A stretch of 64,000 nucleotides of DNA from Calliphora vicina. Taxonomy: Eukaryota; Arthropoda; Insecta; Diptera; Calliphoridae. The notes under the pieces are model-generated. The model searched no databases. It was not told the DNA's origin and saw only the letters and a program-made list of their open reading frames with translations. The stretch spans positions 24,277,167 through 24,341,166 of the forward strand of contig NC_088780.1 of NCBI RefSeq assembly GCF_958450345.1, written 5' to 3'. Below, in pieces: positions 22,091 through 33,021 of this stretch (positions are counted from its first letter, which is position 1; each line of letters opens with the position of its first letter). Made by a program: the position numbers and the translations under genes.

Positions 22091-25000
22091 ATGATATTTT
22101 ACACAACACTAAACCTGACAAAACTATTTCACCTGCTAATACGAATACACTTGATATAACAGACCAACTAGAGAGGAAACATTCACCGGATATGACAAAT
22201 TTTACTGAGATTTCGATTACTCATCCGTTGCAAAGACCATATCATATTCGCCTAAGGGAATATAAACTTGCTAGAGCTAGAATTTTTAATGGATCAAATA
22301 GTGAACGGACAGTCAACAGATCTATTAAAAGGCTGCGTGAGTTCTATAAGAATAGGAAACAGTTTAGCAAATATTCAATATCATCATTGGTAAATAGGGA
22401 AAATGACAACCGACCTTATGTTAGGTTAAATTTGCGCAATGGAAACTACTTTGCATTATTAGACAGTGGGGCAAACGTTAATGTCATAGGCGGAGAATTG
22501 TGTTCCGAAATAATTGAATGTGGTGACTACATACGGGGTATTGGTAATGTGAGGACAGCCGACGGTCAACGCCAGCGTTGTCATGGTACAGTAAGTCTTG
22601 AAATAGGTTACAATGGTCAGAATAAATCGATTGAATTTTTGTTAATACCTTCAATCACTCAGAATATTATATGTGGCATGGATTTTTGGGATAAGTTTAG
22701 CATTCAAATTGTCACATTGAATTCGGTTAATGAAATCGTTTCTGACGAAGACTCGGATAAAATTCCCTTAACATTATCGCAGAAACGACAATTACAAATC
22801 GTTGTTGAATATTTCCCTAACTCCGAACGAGATGGTCTGGGATGTACCACATTATTGGAACATAACATAGATTCAGGCGACTCAACCCCTATCAAACAAC
22901 GTTATTACCCGATATCACCGGCAAGGGAGAAATTGCTATGTGGCGAGATAGACCGTATGTTAAAGTTAGGCGTTATCGAAGAATGTCCGTCATCTCCTTG
23001 GTCATCGCCTGGTGTTTTAATTGTTAAACCAGGAAAAGTACGTTTTTGTTTGGACAGTAGAAAGTTAAATTCCGTTACGAAAAAAGACGCCTACCCCATA
23101 CCAAACATAGACGGACTAATTTCGAGGCTTCCTCCAATTTATTATATTTCTAAAGTGGATCTTAAAGATGCATTTTGGCAAATTAAATTGGACGAAACCT
23201 CAAAACAAAAGACAGCGTTCACAATACCCAATCGGCCCTTGTACCAATTTACAAGAATGCCGTTTGGATTATGCAATGCACCACAGACAATGTGTAGATT
23301 AATGGACCAAGTCATTCCGTATAACTTAAAGACTAACGTTTTCGTTTACCTTGACGACTTACTGATTATTTCGAAAAACTTTGACGAACATCTGAAACAC
23401 TTAAAGGAGGTGGCGACACAACTTCGGAAAGCTAACTTAACTATAAATGTTAAGAAGAGTAGTTTCTGTATTCGTCAAGTCCAATATTTGGGTTATGTCG
23501 TGGGTGAAGGTTCATTGAAAGTAGACCCCGGAAAAGTTAATGCAATTTCCCAATTTCCGGTTCCTAAAACGGTTAGACAACTCAGGCAATTTCTTGGTAT
23601 GGCCGGATGGTACCGTCGATTTATCGATGATTATGCTACTATTACATTTCCTATGACGGAAATATTGTCGAAAAGAAAAGCATTTGTTTGGACAGATGAT
23701 GCACAAAAGTCCTTCGAGACCATTAAGGAGAAGTTGACTACAGCACCCATTTTGGTACATGCGGATTTTGAAAAACCGTTTATAATCCAATGTGATGCTA
23801 GTACAGTTGGTGTTGGAGCTGTTTTAGCTCAACTTGATGACAATGGCAACGAAAAGCCTATCGCATTTATGTCCCAAAAACTGAACAAGGCCCAGAGGAA
23901 TTATTCAATAACAGAACTGGAATGTTTGGCTGTGATTCTGGCAATCAAAAAGTTTAGAGCATACATCGAAGGTCATGAATTTAGGGTGATCAGTGACCAT
24001 GCCAGTCTCAAATGGCTCATGAGACAAAAGGATTTATCTGGTCGATTGGCCAGATGGGCGCTGAAATTACAAGGCTTCGACTTTACCATAGAGCACCGAA
24101 AAGGTAAAGATAACATTGTTCCGGATGCTTTGTCGCGTGCCTTTGATGATGATGAGACAGTAGCCGAAATTGAATTACAAACATTGCCTTCCATTGATCT
24201 GAATTCACCAGCCTTTGACTCACCTGATTATACTCAATTGAATGAATTTTCCAAATCAGACTTACCTGATTACCGTGTAATTGGTAAATTTATATACAAA
24301 AGGACAAACTTTACATCTGGAAACCTCGACGAATCTGATAATTGGAAACTATATGTTCCTTTGGAACTACGTAAGGATGTTATTTTCGCAGCACATGATA
24401 TACCAAATGCCGCACATGGTGGCATCGCAAAGACCGTACATCGTGTTCGACAATTTTTCTATTGGCCTAAATTAGTGATTGATATCAAGGAATATGTTAC
24501 CAATTGTTTATCTTGCAAAACTTCAAAAACACCAACTATGTCACTTAGACCAATTATGGGTCAAATGGTGGATACGGTAAGACCTCTGCAGCGTTTATAC
24601 ATTGATATCATTGGACCTTTTCCACGTACTAGGAAGGGAAATATAGGAATTTTGATAATTTTAGATCATTTTACAAAATTTACTTTTTTAAAGCCCTTGA
24701 AAAAATTTATAACCAAGCCAATTGTCGATTATCTTCAGAACGAAATTTTTTGTTGTTATGGTGTTCCTGAAATTATAATTTCAGACAACGGAAGCCAATT
24801 TAAATCTACGGAATTTAAGAAACTTGTTGATAAATATGGTATTGAACATCAGTTTACGGCAATCCATAGTCCCCAGTCGAACGCGAGCGAGAGGGTAAAC
24901 AGATCGATAAATGAAGCTCTACGCTCTTATTGTCGCAATGATCAACGACAGTGGGATGAGTTTTTGCCAAGTGTTAATTGTGCAATTCGCAGTAGTTTTC

Positions 25001-25419
25001 ATCAGACAACAGGTCGGACTCCGTACGAGCTTTTATTCGGACAGACAATGGTAACTCATGGTCAAGATTATAAGATTTTAAGGAACTTGAAACTTTTAGA
25101 GGAGACAGACACCGAAATTGAAAGACAGGACAATTTTAATTTATTACGTAATTCTATTCGTACTAAGATAAAGGAGGCTTATGACAGAAACGTTAAATCT
25201 TACAATTTGAGATCGCGGAAACGAGAGTTTAATGTCGGACAAACAGTCATACGTCGAAACTTCGCCCAAAGTTCTTTGGTTGATAATTTTAATGCTAAGT
25301 TAGCACCTACTGGTGTTAAGGCAATTGTTAGGAAGCGAATTGGGAACGTGAATTATGAGCTAGAGGACGTACATGGCGGTTATACAGCAGTTTACCATAT
25401 CAAGGATATATGGGTATGA
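22018..25419 (+). CDS. pol: pol polyprotein (protease, RT, RNase H, integrase)
   Basis: This is an open frame of 1,133 codons. Position 22018 is only the first ATG and true translation probably enters by -1 frameshift from gag. Domains in order: aspartic protease with LLDSGANVNVIG (Asp149); reverse transcriptase with FVYLDDLLI (Asp446, Asp447); RNase H starting QCDASTVGVGAVL (Asp593); integrase with an HHCC zinc region (AHGG.., CLSCKTSK); and the DDE core Asp863 (YIDIIGPF), Asp923 (SDNGSQF) and Glu958 (NASERVNR), with 34 residues between the last two. The C-terminus (VRKRIGNVNYELED) resembles the integrase tail of gypsy elements. There are no stops or frameshifts and all catalytic residues seen are present. 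It copies RNA into DNA and integrates it. Confidence 0.93.
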   Translation: MLPQTGKRIKGCPCEKGRTSENKLNDILHNTKPDKTISPANTNTLDITDQLERKHSPDMTNFTEISITHPLQRPYHIRLREYKLARARIFNGSNSERTVNRSIKRLREFYKNRKQFSKYSISSLVNRENDNRPYVRLNLRNGNYFALLDSGANVNVIGGELCSEIIECGDYIRGIGNVRTADGQRQRCHGTVSLEIGYNGQNKSIEFLLIPSITQNIICGMDFWDKFSIQIVTLNSVNEIVSDEDSDKIPLTLSQKRQLQIVVEYFPNSERDGLGCTTLLEHNIDSGDSTPIKQRYYPISPAREKLLCGEIDRMLKLGVIEECPSSPWSSPGVLIVKPGKVRFCLDSRKLNSVTKKDAYPIPNIDGLISRLPPIYYISKVDLKDAFWQIKLDETSKQKTAFTIPNRPLYQFTRMPFGLCNAPQTMCRLMDQVIPYNLKTNVFVYLDDLLIISKNFDEHLKHLKEVATQLRKANLTINVKKSSFCIRQVQYLGYVVGEGSLKVDPGKVNAISQFPVPKTVRQLRQFLGMAGWYRRFIDDYATITFPMTEILSKRKAFVWTDDAQKSFETIKEKLTTAPILVHADFEKPFIIQCDASTVGVGAVLAQLDDNGNEKPIAFMSQKLNKAQRNYSITELECLAVILAIKKFRAYIEGHEFRVISDHASLKWLMRQKDLSGRLARWALKLQGFDFTIEHRKGKDNIVPDALSRAFDDDETVAEIELQTLPSIDLNSPAFDSPDYTQLNEFSKSDLPDYRVIGKFIYKRTNFTSGNLDESDNWKLYVPLELRKDVIFAAHDIPNAAHGGIAKTVHRVRQFFYWPKLVIDIKEYVTNCLSCKTSKTPTMSLRPIMGQMVDTVRPLQRLYIDIIGPFPRTRKGNIGILIILDHFTKFTFLKPLKKFITKPIVDYLQNEIFCCYGVPEIIISDNGSQFKSTEFKKLVDKYGIEHQFTAIHSPQSNASERVNRSINEALRSYCRNDQRQWDEFLPSVNCAIRSSFHQTTGRTPYELLFGQTMVTHGQDYKILRNLKLLEETDTEIERQDNFNLLRNSIRTKIKEAYDRNVKSYNLRSRKREFNVGQTVIRRNFAQSSLVDNFNAKLAPTGVKAIVRKRIGNVNYELEDVHGGYTAVYHIKDIWV

Positions 25420-25496
25420 ACTCGTTTTGAAATATGAAGTAGTCTGCCACCTTTTTCAGATAAAATTCTTCAGCATGCTTTGCTTTTTATCTGCTT
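25420..25496 (+). other. pol-LTR spacer, no polypurine tract visible
   Basis: The 77 bp before the 3' LTR are pyrimidine-rich (TGCTTTTTATCTGCTT at the boundary). A purine tract normally sits here to prime plus-strand synthesis; I do not see one. Confidence 0.6.
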
Positions 25497-27554
25497 TGTG
25501 AGGGTGACTGTCTAATTATTATCTAAAATTATTTAAATTTACCTTTAATTATTACTAAATTTTTTGTTGGGTGTAGGAAATTTAACTTTGTAAGGGAATA
25601 CTAAATTTTATTTATTTTGATTTTTGAGTTGGCTATGAATTTGTAATTTCTAAATTGTCAGGAAAATTTAAATTTTCATCATATGAAAAAATTTGTTGAT
25701 TCGAATAGTCGCCGTTAATTTTGAATTTTTGAAACTAGACATTCAACTGGATTTAAGAAAGGAAAAATTATTACATTGTTTTTTAAGCAAATTTTAAAGG
25801 TAATGATTTTATAAATTGTAATGGTTTTTAGTGGTCTAACTTGTTAATTATTTTAGGGTATTGGGCGTTGTTTAGAAGGCATTGCATTCAAGACCATTGA
25901 TTATAATAATTGTGTCGTACAGTTATCACTTCAAGTAGCAATTTTGTGAAGAGAACCCAGTTTAAACGGAAGAGTTTATTAAGATTTGATGTTGGAAGCA
26001 GTTTGTTTTATAATTGCAGTGATTTTTTTGTGTATATTTTGACTTATGTCTTCCCTTAAGGGAAGACACAAATCCCAAACCAATTTTGTGTGTTACATAT
26101 AAAGGTGACCAGATCTTTAAATATTTTGATTGCTCCAGAAGTTCTGTTTATTGAATTTGAACAAAATTTTTATTGATCGTAAATTCATATTTAAGCATTT
26201 TGCTTTGTTAAATTCAAAATTCTTCAGATCCTGATCCTGAATTTCAACATTGAAACTTAAACCTAACATTTGAATCCCAAAATTAATCTTTAAAATCTAA
26301 ATTCAACAATTCCTTAATTTTGCTTAATATTTTAACTTTTTCTAAATTCTAAAATCTATAATTTAAAACCAATTTTAATTCTTGTTTTGCATTCAATTAA
26401 ATTTTATAACAAATTCTTGTCAAAATTAATTAAATTCATTCAAAAGTAATACGGTCACCTTAATTACTGTTTATATAAATTTTAACTCCTTAAAATATGC
26501 TATAGTAAAATTACACTTTGAACACTTAATCTATACCAACACCTAAAAACCTACACTATACACTATATTGTGGATTGTATTGTATAACAAATTGATTTTA
26601 AACTTAATATTATAATACAATCCATACTTAAATACATACATTAATACGTAATACAAACTCTGATTAAATACTATAATTGTGATTGAGAAACTTTATAAAT
26701 CATACGCAACCGTCTACTGTCATCCGGCGCCTGCTGACATCGATGGATAATAAATAAACGTAAGTTGTGAAATTTTATTTAATTATTTGACATTTATTTG
26801 AAACACTCTCATTCACAATTTTAAATACACACATATAATATGAACAATTTTGCATTAAATTCTTATACGGCTACTAGAGTTGCCATTGTATTTTAATTTG
26901 TATTTTATTACATACAAAATTTATAATTTTAAATGTTCATGTTATATTTGTTTTTGAACTCCACAACTTTAACAATTTCCTCTCATTTCTTTTAAACATA
27001 AGGTCACCTAATTTTCATAATTTTGAATAATATTTACATTTACCTAAATTAAGGTGACCAATTTTTTTCTGTGCTTTATATAATTATATTTAAATTCAAA
27101 TGAAACTAATTTTATTATAATTTAATTTTAATAAATATTTTTAATATTGTATAAACTTTTCAATATGGAATTATAAATCTGTTTTTATTTTCGCGAAAAG
27201 TGAAGTCAAGGGTATGGGTGTAGGTAGATTTATTTGATTTTATTTTAATATTATTTTATTTTATTGGGCTGACAGTCGAATCTAAATTTTGTCAGCATGG
27301 AGGGAGGGCTATGGAACAGTGTAGCGAATTCCAGCTAAAGCTACACATCAACCTTATACCGCTTCTCCTTCTCTACTTTGGGAATTATTTATTTAATTAG
27401 CTACCTAAAGTAAAGTCAATGTAACGGATTCAAATATATTAGTTTTTTTTTAGTTAATATGGGAACACACCTCACCCCCCCACCGACGAGCACGGCCGTA
27501 TTAATAGGTAGCACCGTTCCTATAAACAAACCACCTCATGAAAGAATCGTTACA
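25497..27554 (+). repeat. 3' LTR (2,058 bp)
   Basis: It has the same length and ends as the 5' LTR and differs at 26047, 26746 and 27438. The short ORF starting at 27459 runs from the LTR end into flanking DNA and is not a retrotransposon gene. Confidence 0.93.
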
Positions 27555-27690
27555 GACTCAACAGTGGAACGTTCCATCATGACATTTTTGAATTTGCTCC
27601 TCAAATCAGTCGGTTTGGATGGGAAGAATGATGAGATAATTACACTGATCAACAACATTTTTGGAACAGAATAGCGACCCTATAATTGTG
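27555..27690 (+). other. Right flank of the retrotransposon; short open stretch
   Basis: It begins with the right TSD, GACT. A frame reading DSTVERSIMTFLNLLLKSVG..NNIFGTE ends in TAG at 27672-27674. Across the removed insertion it could continue leftward (IFVVDSTVERS), opposite to the Helitron helicase strand. I do not recognise it and would not call it a gene on this evidence. Confidence 0.3.
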
Positions 27691-28199
27691 AAAATGTTAT
27701 AAGTTAATGTCTAAGAGAATTCTTATTGTAAGAGTTATATAGTGAAATTATATGAGGATCATTATTGTGGAATATCTTAACCCTCGAGCTTCTCGCCTTA
27801 GGGGCGACATTTAAGGATTAATATATTCTATGACAATATTTGCGGGAGAATTTCAGTAGGGGTCACCAAAGATACAAAAGTTGAAAATAAAACTCTTTAT
27901 GATTAATTAGCAAAATTAAACGCCACCTCGGGACTCACAGTTTTTAGAAAAATCGCCAAAAATCCAAGTATGATCCGAATAATCTGAAATTTAAAATGTA
28001 AATAGTCCTTAAGGAGATCTACACAAAAACGTGCATACATAAAGTTATCTGTTTTAGTTCAAGAGATATTTGGGTTTATTTATTTATTTTTTTTAATTCT
28101 GCTCGATCTTTTTTGGGTTTTTTAGATATGTCGCACATTGGTTGAAGTTCATACAACGAGCGGCTAAAAATAGAAGAAGTTGTCGAAGGACAATGAAAC

Positions 28200-28510
28200 T
28201 TGGCATATAGGTAGTTTTTGTTTGAATCAAGAAAAATTGGAAAAATCGAAATGATCCGCCCACTTTTACGCCCACCTCCCATACAAAGTGAAAATTAAAT
28301 TTTGACCTACGGCATTGTTTTTTAGCACATAGCATTTTTAAACACTCAGAATCATTTGTGTGAAATTTGAAAAAGTGGCATAACTCCCTTGATTTTTAAT
28401 GCATCAACTCAATTTTCCCAAAAAATAAATATTATAATTGTAGAATGGGCTCCTGAAAATATATACCTGATCCGCCCATTTTTACGCCCATCTCCCATAG
28501 AAAAAACATG
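28200..28510 (+). repeat. Direct repeat of GATCCGCCCA..TTTTACGCCCA motif
   Basis: GATCCGCCCACTTTTACGCC followed by CACCTCCCATA occurs at about 28252 and, with small changes, at about 28470. The short minus-strand ORFs here are not supported as genes. Confidence 0.45.
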
Positions 28511-28619
28511 AATAAGTAATTTAAGCATAAGCTTTTAATAATTTTTTAACATCATTATCGTACTCCAATTTTTTGAATTTGCAGCTTTGAGCGAAATCTA
28601 TTTATAAATGGGTCTGAAG

Positions 28620-28735
28620 ACAATAATATAATGCATGTTTTTTTTAATAATAAAAAATAATACTAAAGAGGACAGATTAAGACTTTTATAGTCCGATTTG
28701 TCCCTTTAAACAAATAAATAAATAAATAAAAAGTA
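28620..28735 (+). repeat. Possible LINE 3' end with TAAA tail
   Basis: The sequence ending TCCCTTTAAACAAATAAATAAATAAATAAA resembles the short-repeat tail of a non-LTR retrotransposon. No coding part was seen upstream. A similar tail is at 47070-47085. Confidence 0.25.
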
Positions 28736-29281
28736 TTACCCAGCTTTGACGTTGATCGACTGGCTTGGATTTACTTAATAATTTAAGTATAAAAAATAAT
28801 AAAATAACAAAACACCCAGGAAAGAAGATAAATTCCTTATTCCTACAACTAAATAATTATGGCAACAACAACATGCATGAACGAAAATTCATGTTTTGTT
28901 ACTTTATCACTTTATAGTTTTTACTGTTTTTTTTGGAAAGGAGCAGGTAGGAGCAGCTGAATTTTTTTTTAACTTTTAGCTGAGACTTCAAGCTGTAATT
29001 TGACATCTTTCATTAAACAGCGCTCCACAGCGCTAAAAAGATGCAGTCCACTGAAGTTGATGAACATTGACATTTTGATGTTGTTTATATTTTGTTCTAC
29101 GAAATTTTTTATATAGCACTTTTTCCAACTTTTTTTAATGCAAATTGCCATTTACGAAAATATACATCAAGGTCAAATGATAAGTTTACTGTGATTGTAC
29201 CAAAAGATTGAATATACAGTAAATTTGCATGCCATTTTAAACAAGCGAACATATATGAACTTCTAGCGTGTCTGTCCAAAC

Positions 29282-30456
29282 CAGTGTTGCCAATTCATGG
29301 TGAACAAAAAGGGCTAAATACTTAGAAAAAAAGTCTAAAAAAGGGCTAAAAAAAGGCTAAAAAGGGCTAAAATTTTTAATTAAAAAAATACATACATTTG
29401 ACACAAAAAACAACTTAGAATGTCGAATAGACAAACAAAAATGTATGAATATAACACACGTTCAAATGCAAGAAAATAAGCATATTTATTCCTGTATGTT
29501 GATCCTTAACTTTAAAATAACTTAATATGGGGCCACACGTATATCATATGCCGATGTTTTTAAAGCCTCGTATTTATCACCTGGCCTGCAAAATGCTCAA
29601 GACAAATTATGTATAAAGTAATCCTTTGTGATAACTTCGATGAAGAATATTTTGATAAGTGAATATATGGCAAATATGCCTCTCATGTAATGCAGAAAAA
29701 AAATATTCTAAAAATTATACACGTCGCCGGACAGAATTGATTTTCATTGGCAAAAACATAAATTTTGCCATTAGTTAGTAAACATATCAAAACTAAGGTA
29801 GCCAAAATATGTAAACATAAATATTTAATTTAAATTTGGAAAAAGTTAATTTTCTATATTTGATCAGATAAAAATGATCACCCCTAAATTATTATCGATA
29901 ATGAACTGAATTTTTCTTTCTAAATTGGTTGGATTGTAGTCTTTGAAAACGGTATACTACATTTCATGTGTCATAAAATATTTGTTAAAGTACTATATTT
30001 ACTTCAATACATCGCCCAGATAAAGTTAAAAGTATTCTCTTTAACCCTATATATGATTTTATAAACGCCCGTACTCGCGCGTAAAACATTAACATATTTA
30101 TTAGCAATTTTTATTTAAATAACGTACATTTTCTCTATATTAGTTATGGCCTGTTTTTAATGTATGGAAGGTCCAACCATTTGTATGTGCTTAAATTGTT
30201 TACTGGTTCAACATTTTTAGTTAATTTTTGACATAATATCCCTGCCAATTTTTTTGAACTGATTTTACTAATTTTCAACAGCAAAAATTTCAGATCATTA
30301 GAGTAAATATATAATTTTCATTAGAGTAAATATATATGGCTAAATGAAAATAAAAAAGGCTAGAAAAAAGGCTAAAGGCTAAATTAATTTTTTTGTGGCT
30401 AAACAAGATTGAAAAGGGCTAAATTTAGCCCAAAAAGGGCTAAATTGGCAACACTG
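29282..30456. mobile_element. Non-autonomous hAT element (1,175 bp), 8-bp duplication
   Basis: The left end CAGTGTTGCCAATT and right end AATTGGCAACACTG are perfect TIRs flanked by GTCCAAAC at 29274-29281 and 30457-30464. CAGTG-type ends with an 8-bp TSD identify hAT. Many copies of AGGGCTAAA lie just inside each end, probably transposase-binding repeats. No transposase ORF is present, so it depends on another element. It sits inside long-arm repeat copy B. Confidence 0.9.
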
Positions 30457-31970
30457 GTCCAAACAAATAATAAATATATCAGCCTAATATTTAGGAATCA
30501 TAATATTCAGATATCTGACAACAAAATACCAAAAAATTATCCAAATCAGCGAACATGAAAAAAATTAATTTCGGCCACTCTTCAACCATTGTGTGTCGTG
30601 CCTACGGAGGTTCGAAGTTTTTTTTTTAAATAGCATCGAATACATTAAAAGCAGCTTGCAAATACTTATCTCGTCCCTATACAAAATTGGAACATATAAA
30701 AATTACCGTATTTTTTACGTTTTTCCAAAACACATTTTGCATGGAATAAATAAAAAAAAGTTAAACATTTTCAAAGGGATCAAGCTTTTTATACAAATAA
30801 TTGGCATTGGTGAAAACCCTAGGACTTGGAGATTAACAGCTTAGTAAAATGAAATAATTTTATGTATTTTTCAAACGTCATTTACTAAAAAATTATAATA
30901 TAGGGATTTTTCATGAACAAAAATATTAAATTTGAATTAATGTATCATTTTAACCGTTAAAAATATTATAACAAAGTTTGGTAATAATGTAGATCCAAAT
31001 GTCCTTAAATCAATGGCATTATAATTTTTGACATTTCTTATTCTCAAATACTAAAATTCCTAAAGAAGGGAAATGTGTTCCAAAAACTTAGTTTTTATAT
31101 AAAAGTATACAAAAATGGAGCTTTTTGGATTTTTTTTACTCAAACCTAAATTATTTTTTTAAGTTGCCAAAGTTTGGATAGGTCTGAGGACGACTAGCTC
31201 CACTTAAATGTTTTAAATTTTACTTTACATGCTTTTGCATTAGGTTCTCTTTTCGGATAATATAAAAATGTTATATAGTCCCGAAGAAATTTTTTTTTTA
31301 CAAAAGAAAAAATAAAGCAACTTTTTTGGGAGAAATCGTAAAATATACTGCCATTTTTACATGTTCCAAATCTTGATGCATGTAACTTTTTATAGATACG
31401 AGATAACTGTTAGCAAGTTGTTTTGATTTGATTCAGAATTTTATTGCAAAAATAGCTGATATTTTAAAAGAAAATGTCGACCCACCATAACCCGCCATAT
31501 CTAAAAAACCAAAATAAGATCGAGCAGAATTAAAAAAAAAAATAAGTAAATGAACCTAAATATCTTTTGAACTAAAAGAGATTACTTACATATGTATGTT
31601 TTTTGTAGAGCTCCTTAAGGACTATTTATGTTTTAAATTTTAGCTTATTCGGATCATACTTGGACTTTTGGCGATTTTTCTGAAAATGTGAGACCCGAGG
31701 TGGCGTGTAATTTTGCTAATTAAGCATAGAGAGCGTTATTTACAACTTTTGTAGCTTTAGCTACCCCCACTAAAATTTTCGTAGAATATTTGAATCCTTA
31801 AATGTCCTTTTTGAAAGGACATTTTTATATTTTCTCAAAAGAAGAGTCAAATTGACCCATAAACTGAGGAGATAAAGGGTTAAGATCTCCACAAAAATTA
31901 TCCCCATAAAATTCTACTATATAACTCTGACATAAGAATTCTCTCAGACATTAACATTTAGTGTAATGCT

Positions 31971-33021
31971 CAATTCGACCAAAAATGAAAACTTTGACCT
32001 ACTATTTTACAAAAACCCGAAACTTTAACTAAAATGTGGAACCTAAACACGACCAATTGAGGTATCACCCTAGTGTGAATGTATGTTTTAAATTTCTAAA
32101 TCTAATTTCACAAGTTTTCACCTTTATCCAAACTGTTAACAAACAACAGTGCTAAACGAAAAAAAATAATCATATCATCCACCCAACCTCAACGAATTGT
32201 ATGTGTCCCTTATGGACCAATACAAAATATATACAAGTAGCTGCAAAAAAAATCACTTTTCCCATAACAGCGACAAGTGGTGTAAAGATTTTTTGTAATT
32301 CCTTTTTTAAAACTAAATTGTTATTCTTTTTTTTTAGATTGTTGCCAAAAATCCATCATTCGAGAAAACAAATTAAAAAAATAAAACGAACTAAATAACA
32401 AAATGTTAATGGATTTTTTTGTTGTTGTTGCTGTGATGGGCTAAAAAAGGATACACAAAACTAACAACAACAACTAACTATAGATAAACATATATAACAT
32501 TAAAAGGGATTACAGATACACATCCTCTTACAAGCTGCATTCATGGTGACATTAAGCACAAACATGGACACATGAAAAAGATTTACTATGTTCTACCTTG
32601 TTTATGTTCATCAAGTTTGTTTTTTGGGTATTTCTAAGGGATAAACTGTTGGAATCACAATAACAACAACAAAATATCGAGATACGGTACACATCTCTTG
32701 TTTTAAACCATAATATTTAAAATAAATATCGTTTCTATAGATATTGGATTATGGACTTAATGACAATGAAAGGCAATTTAATTGAAAAAGTAAGAGTGAG
32801 AATATATATGAGTACTTCTATGGTATATGAAAATTTGTAACAGCATTTGTTTTAGTGAATATTACCAGATACAAATAGAAGAGTTTTTGTCACTTTTCAC
32901 TGAAGAAAATATTCTGGATAAATTATGTAATAAAAGAAAAATAGGACATATAATTGAAATTCAATAAAAAATGCAACATCATAATTGGCGGCTTAGATTT
33001 TTCAATCAACATTCCCATGTC
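31971..33021. other. AT-rich stretch, no gene seen
   Basis: No repeat boundary or coding signal was recognised. The short frame at 32201-32398 has no family resemblance. There are A- and T-runs and CAACAA microrepeats (32400-32480, 32650-32680). Confidence 0.45.

Larger units (their letters stand above)
17898..27554 (+). mobile_element. Complete Ty3/gypsy LTR retrotransposon, Osvaldo/Ulysses-like
   Basis: The order is 5' LTR, primer binding site, leader, gag, pol (protease, reverse transcriptase, RNase H, integrase), 3' LTR, totalling 9,657 bp with a GACT TSD. pol ends 77 bp before the 3' LTR, so there is no env gene. The long LTRs and tRNA-Lys primer place it near Osvaldo/Ulysses by knowledge of those elements; a phylogeny would be needed for certainty. 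Intact ORFs and nearly identical LTRs point to a recent insertion. It landed in a Helitron helicase remnant about 2 kb downstream of the esterase, in the same orientation. Confidence 0.92.
27695..31970. mobile_element. Long-arm repeat family, copy B (large inverted repeat)
   Basis: The left arm (about 27695-28135) and right arm (about 31490-31965) are inverted relatives. TCTAAGAGAATTCTTA pairs with TAAGAATTCTCTCAGA, CGCCACCTCGGGACTCACA with TGAGACCCGAGGTGGCG, and TTCTGCTCGATCTT with AAGATCGAGCAGAATT. The arms are several hundred bp each and enclose 3.3 kb that includes the hAT element 29282-30456 and a second internal block (30810-31290) shared with copy C. No transposase was found. Confidence 0.6.

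Noticed and set aside
25420..25496. An env gene for the retrotransposon
   Set aside because: Only 77 bp separate pol and the 3' LTR.
27459..27674. 71-residue ORF at the end of the 3' LTR as a retrotransposon gene
   Set aside because: It begins inside the LTR and ends in host flank, so it cannot be an element gene; only the flank part was noted separately.
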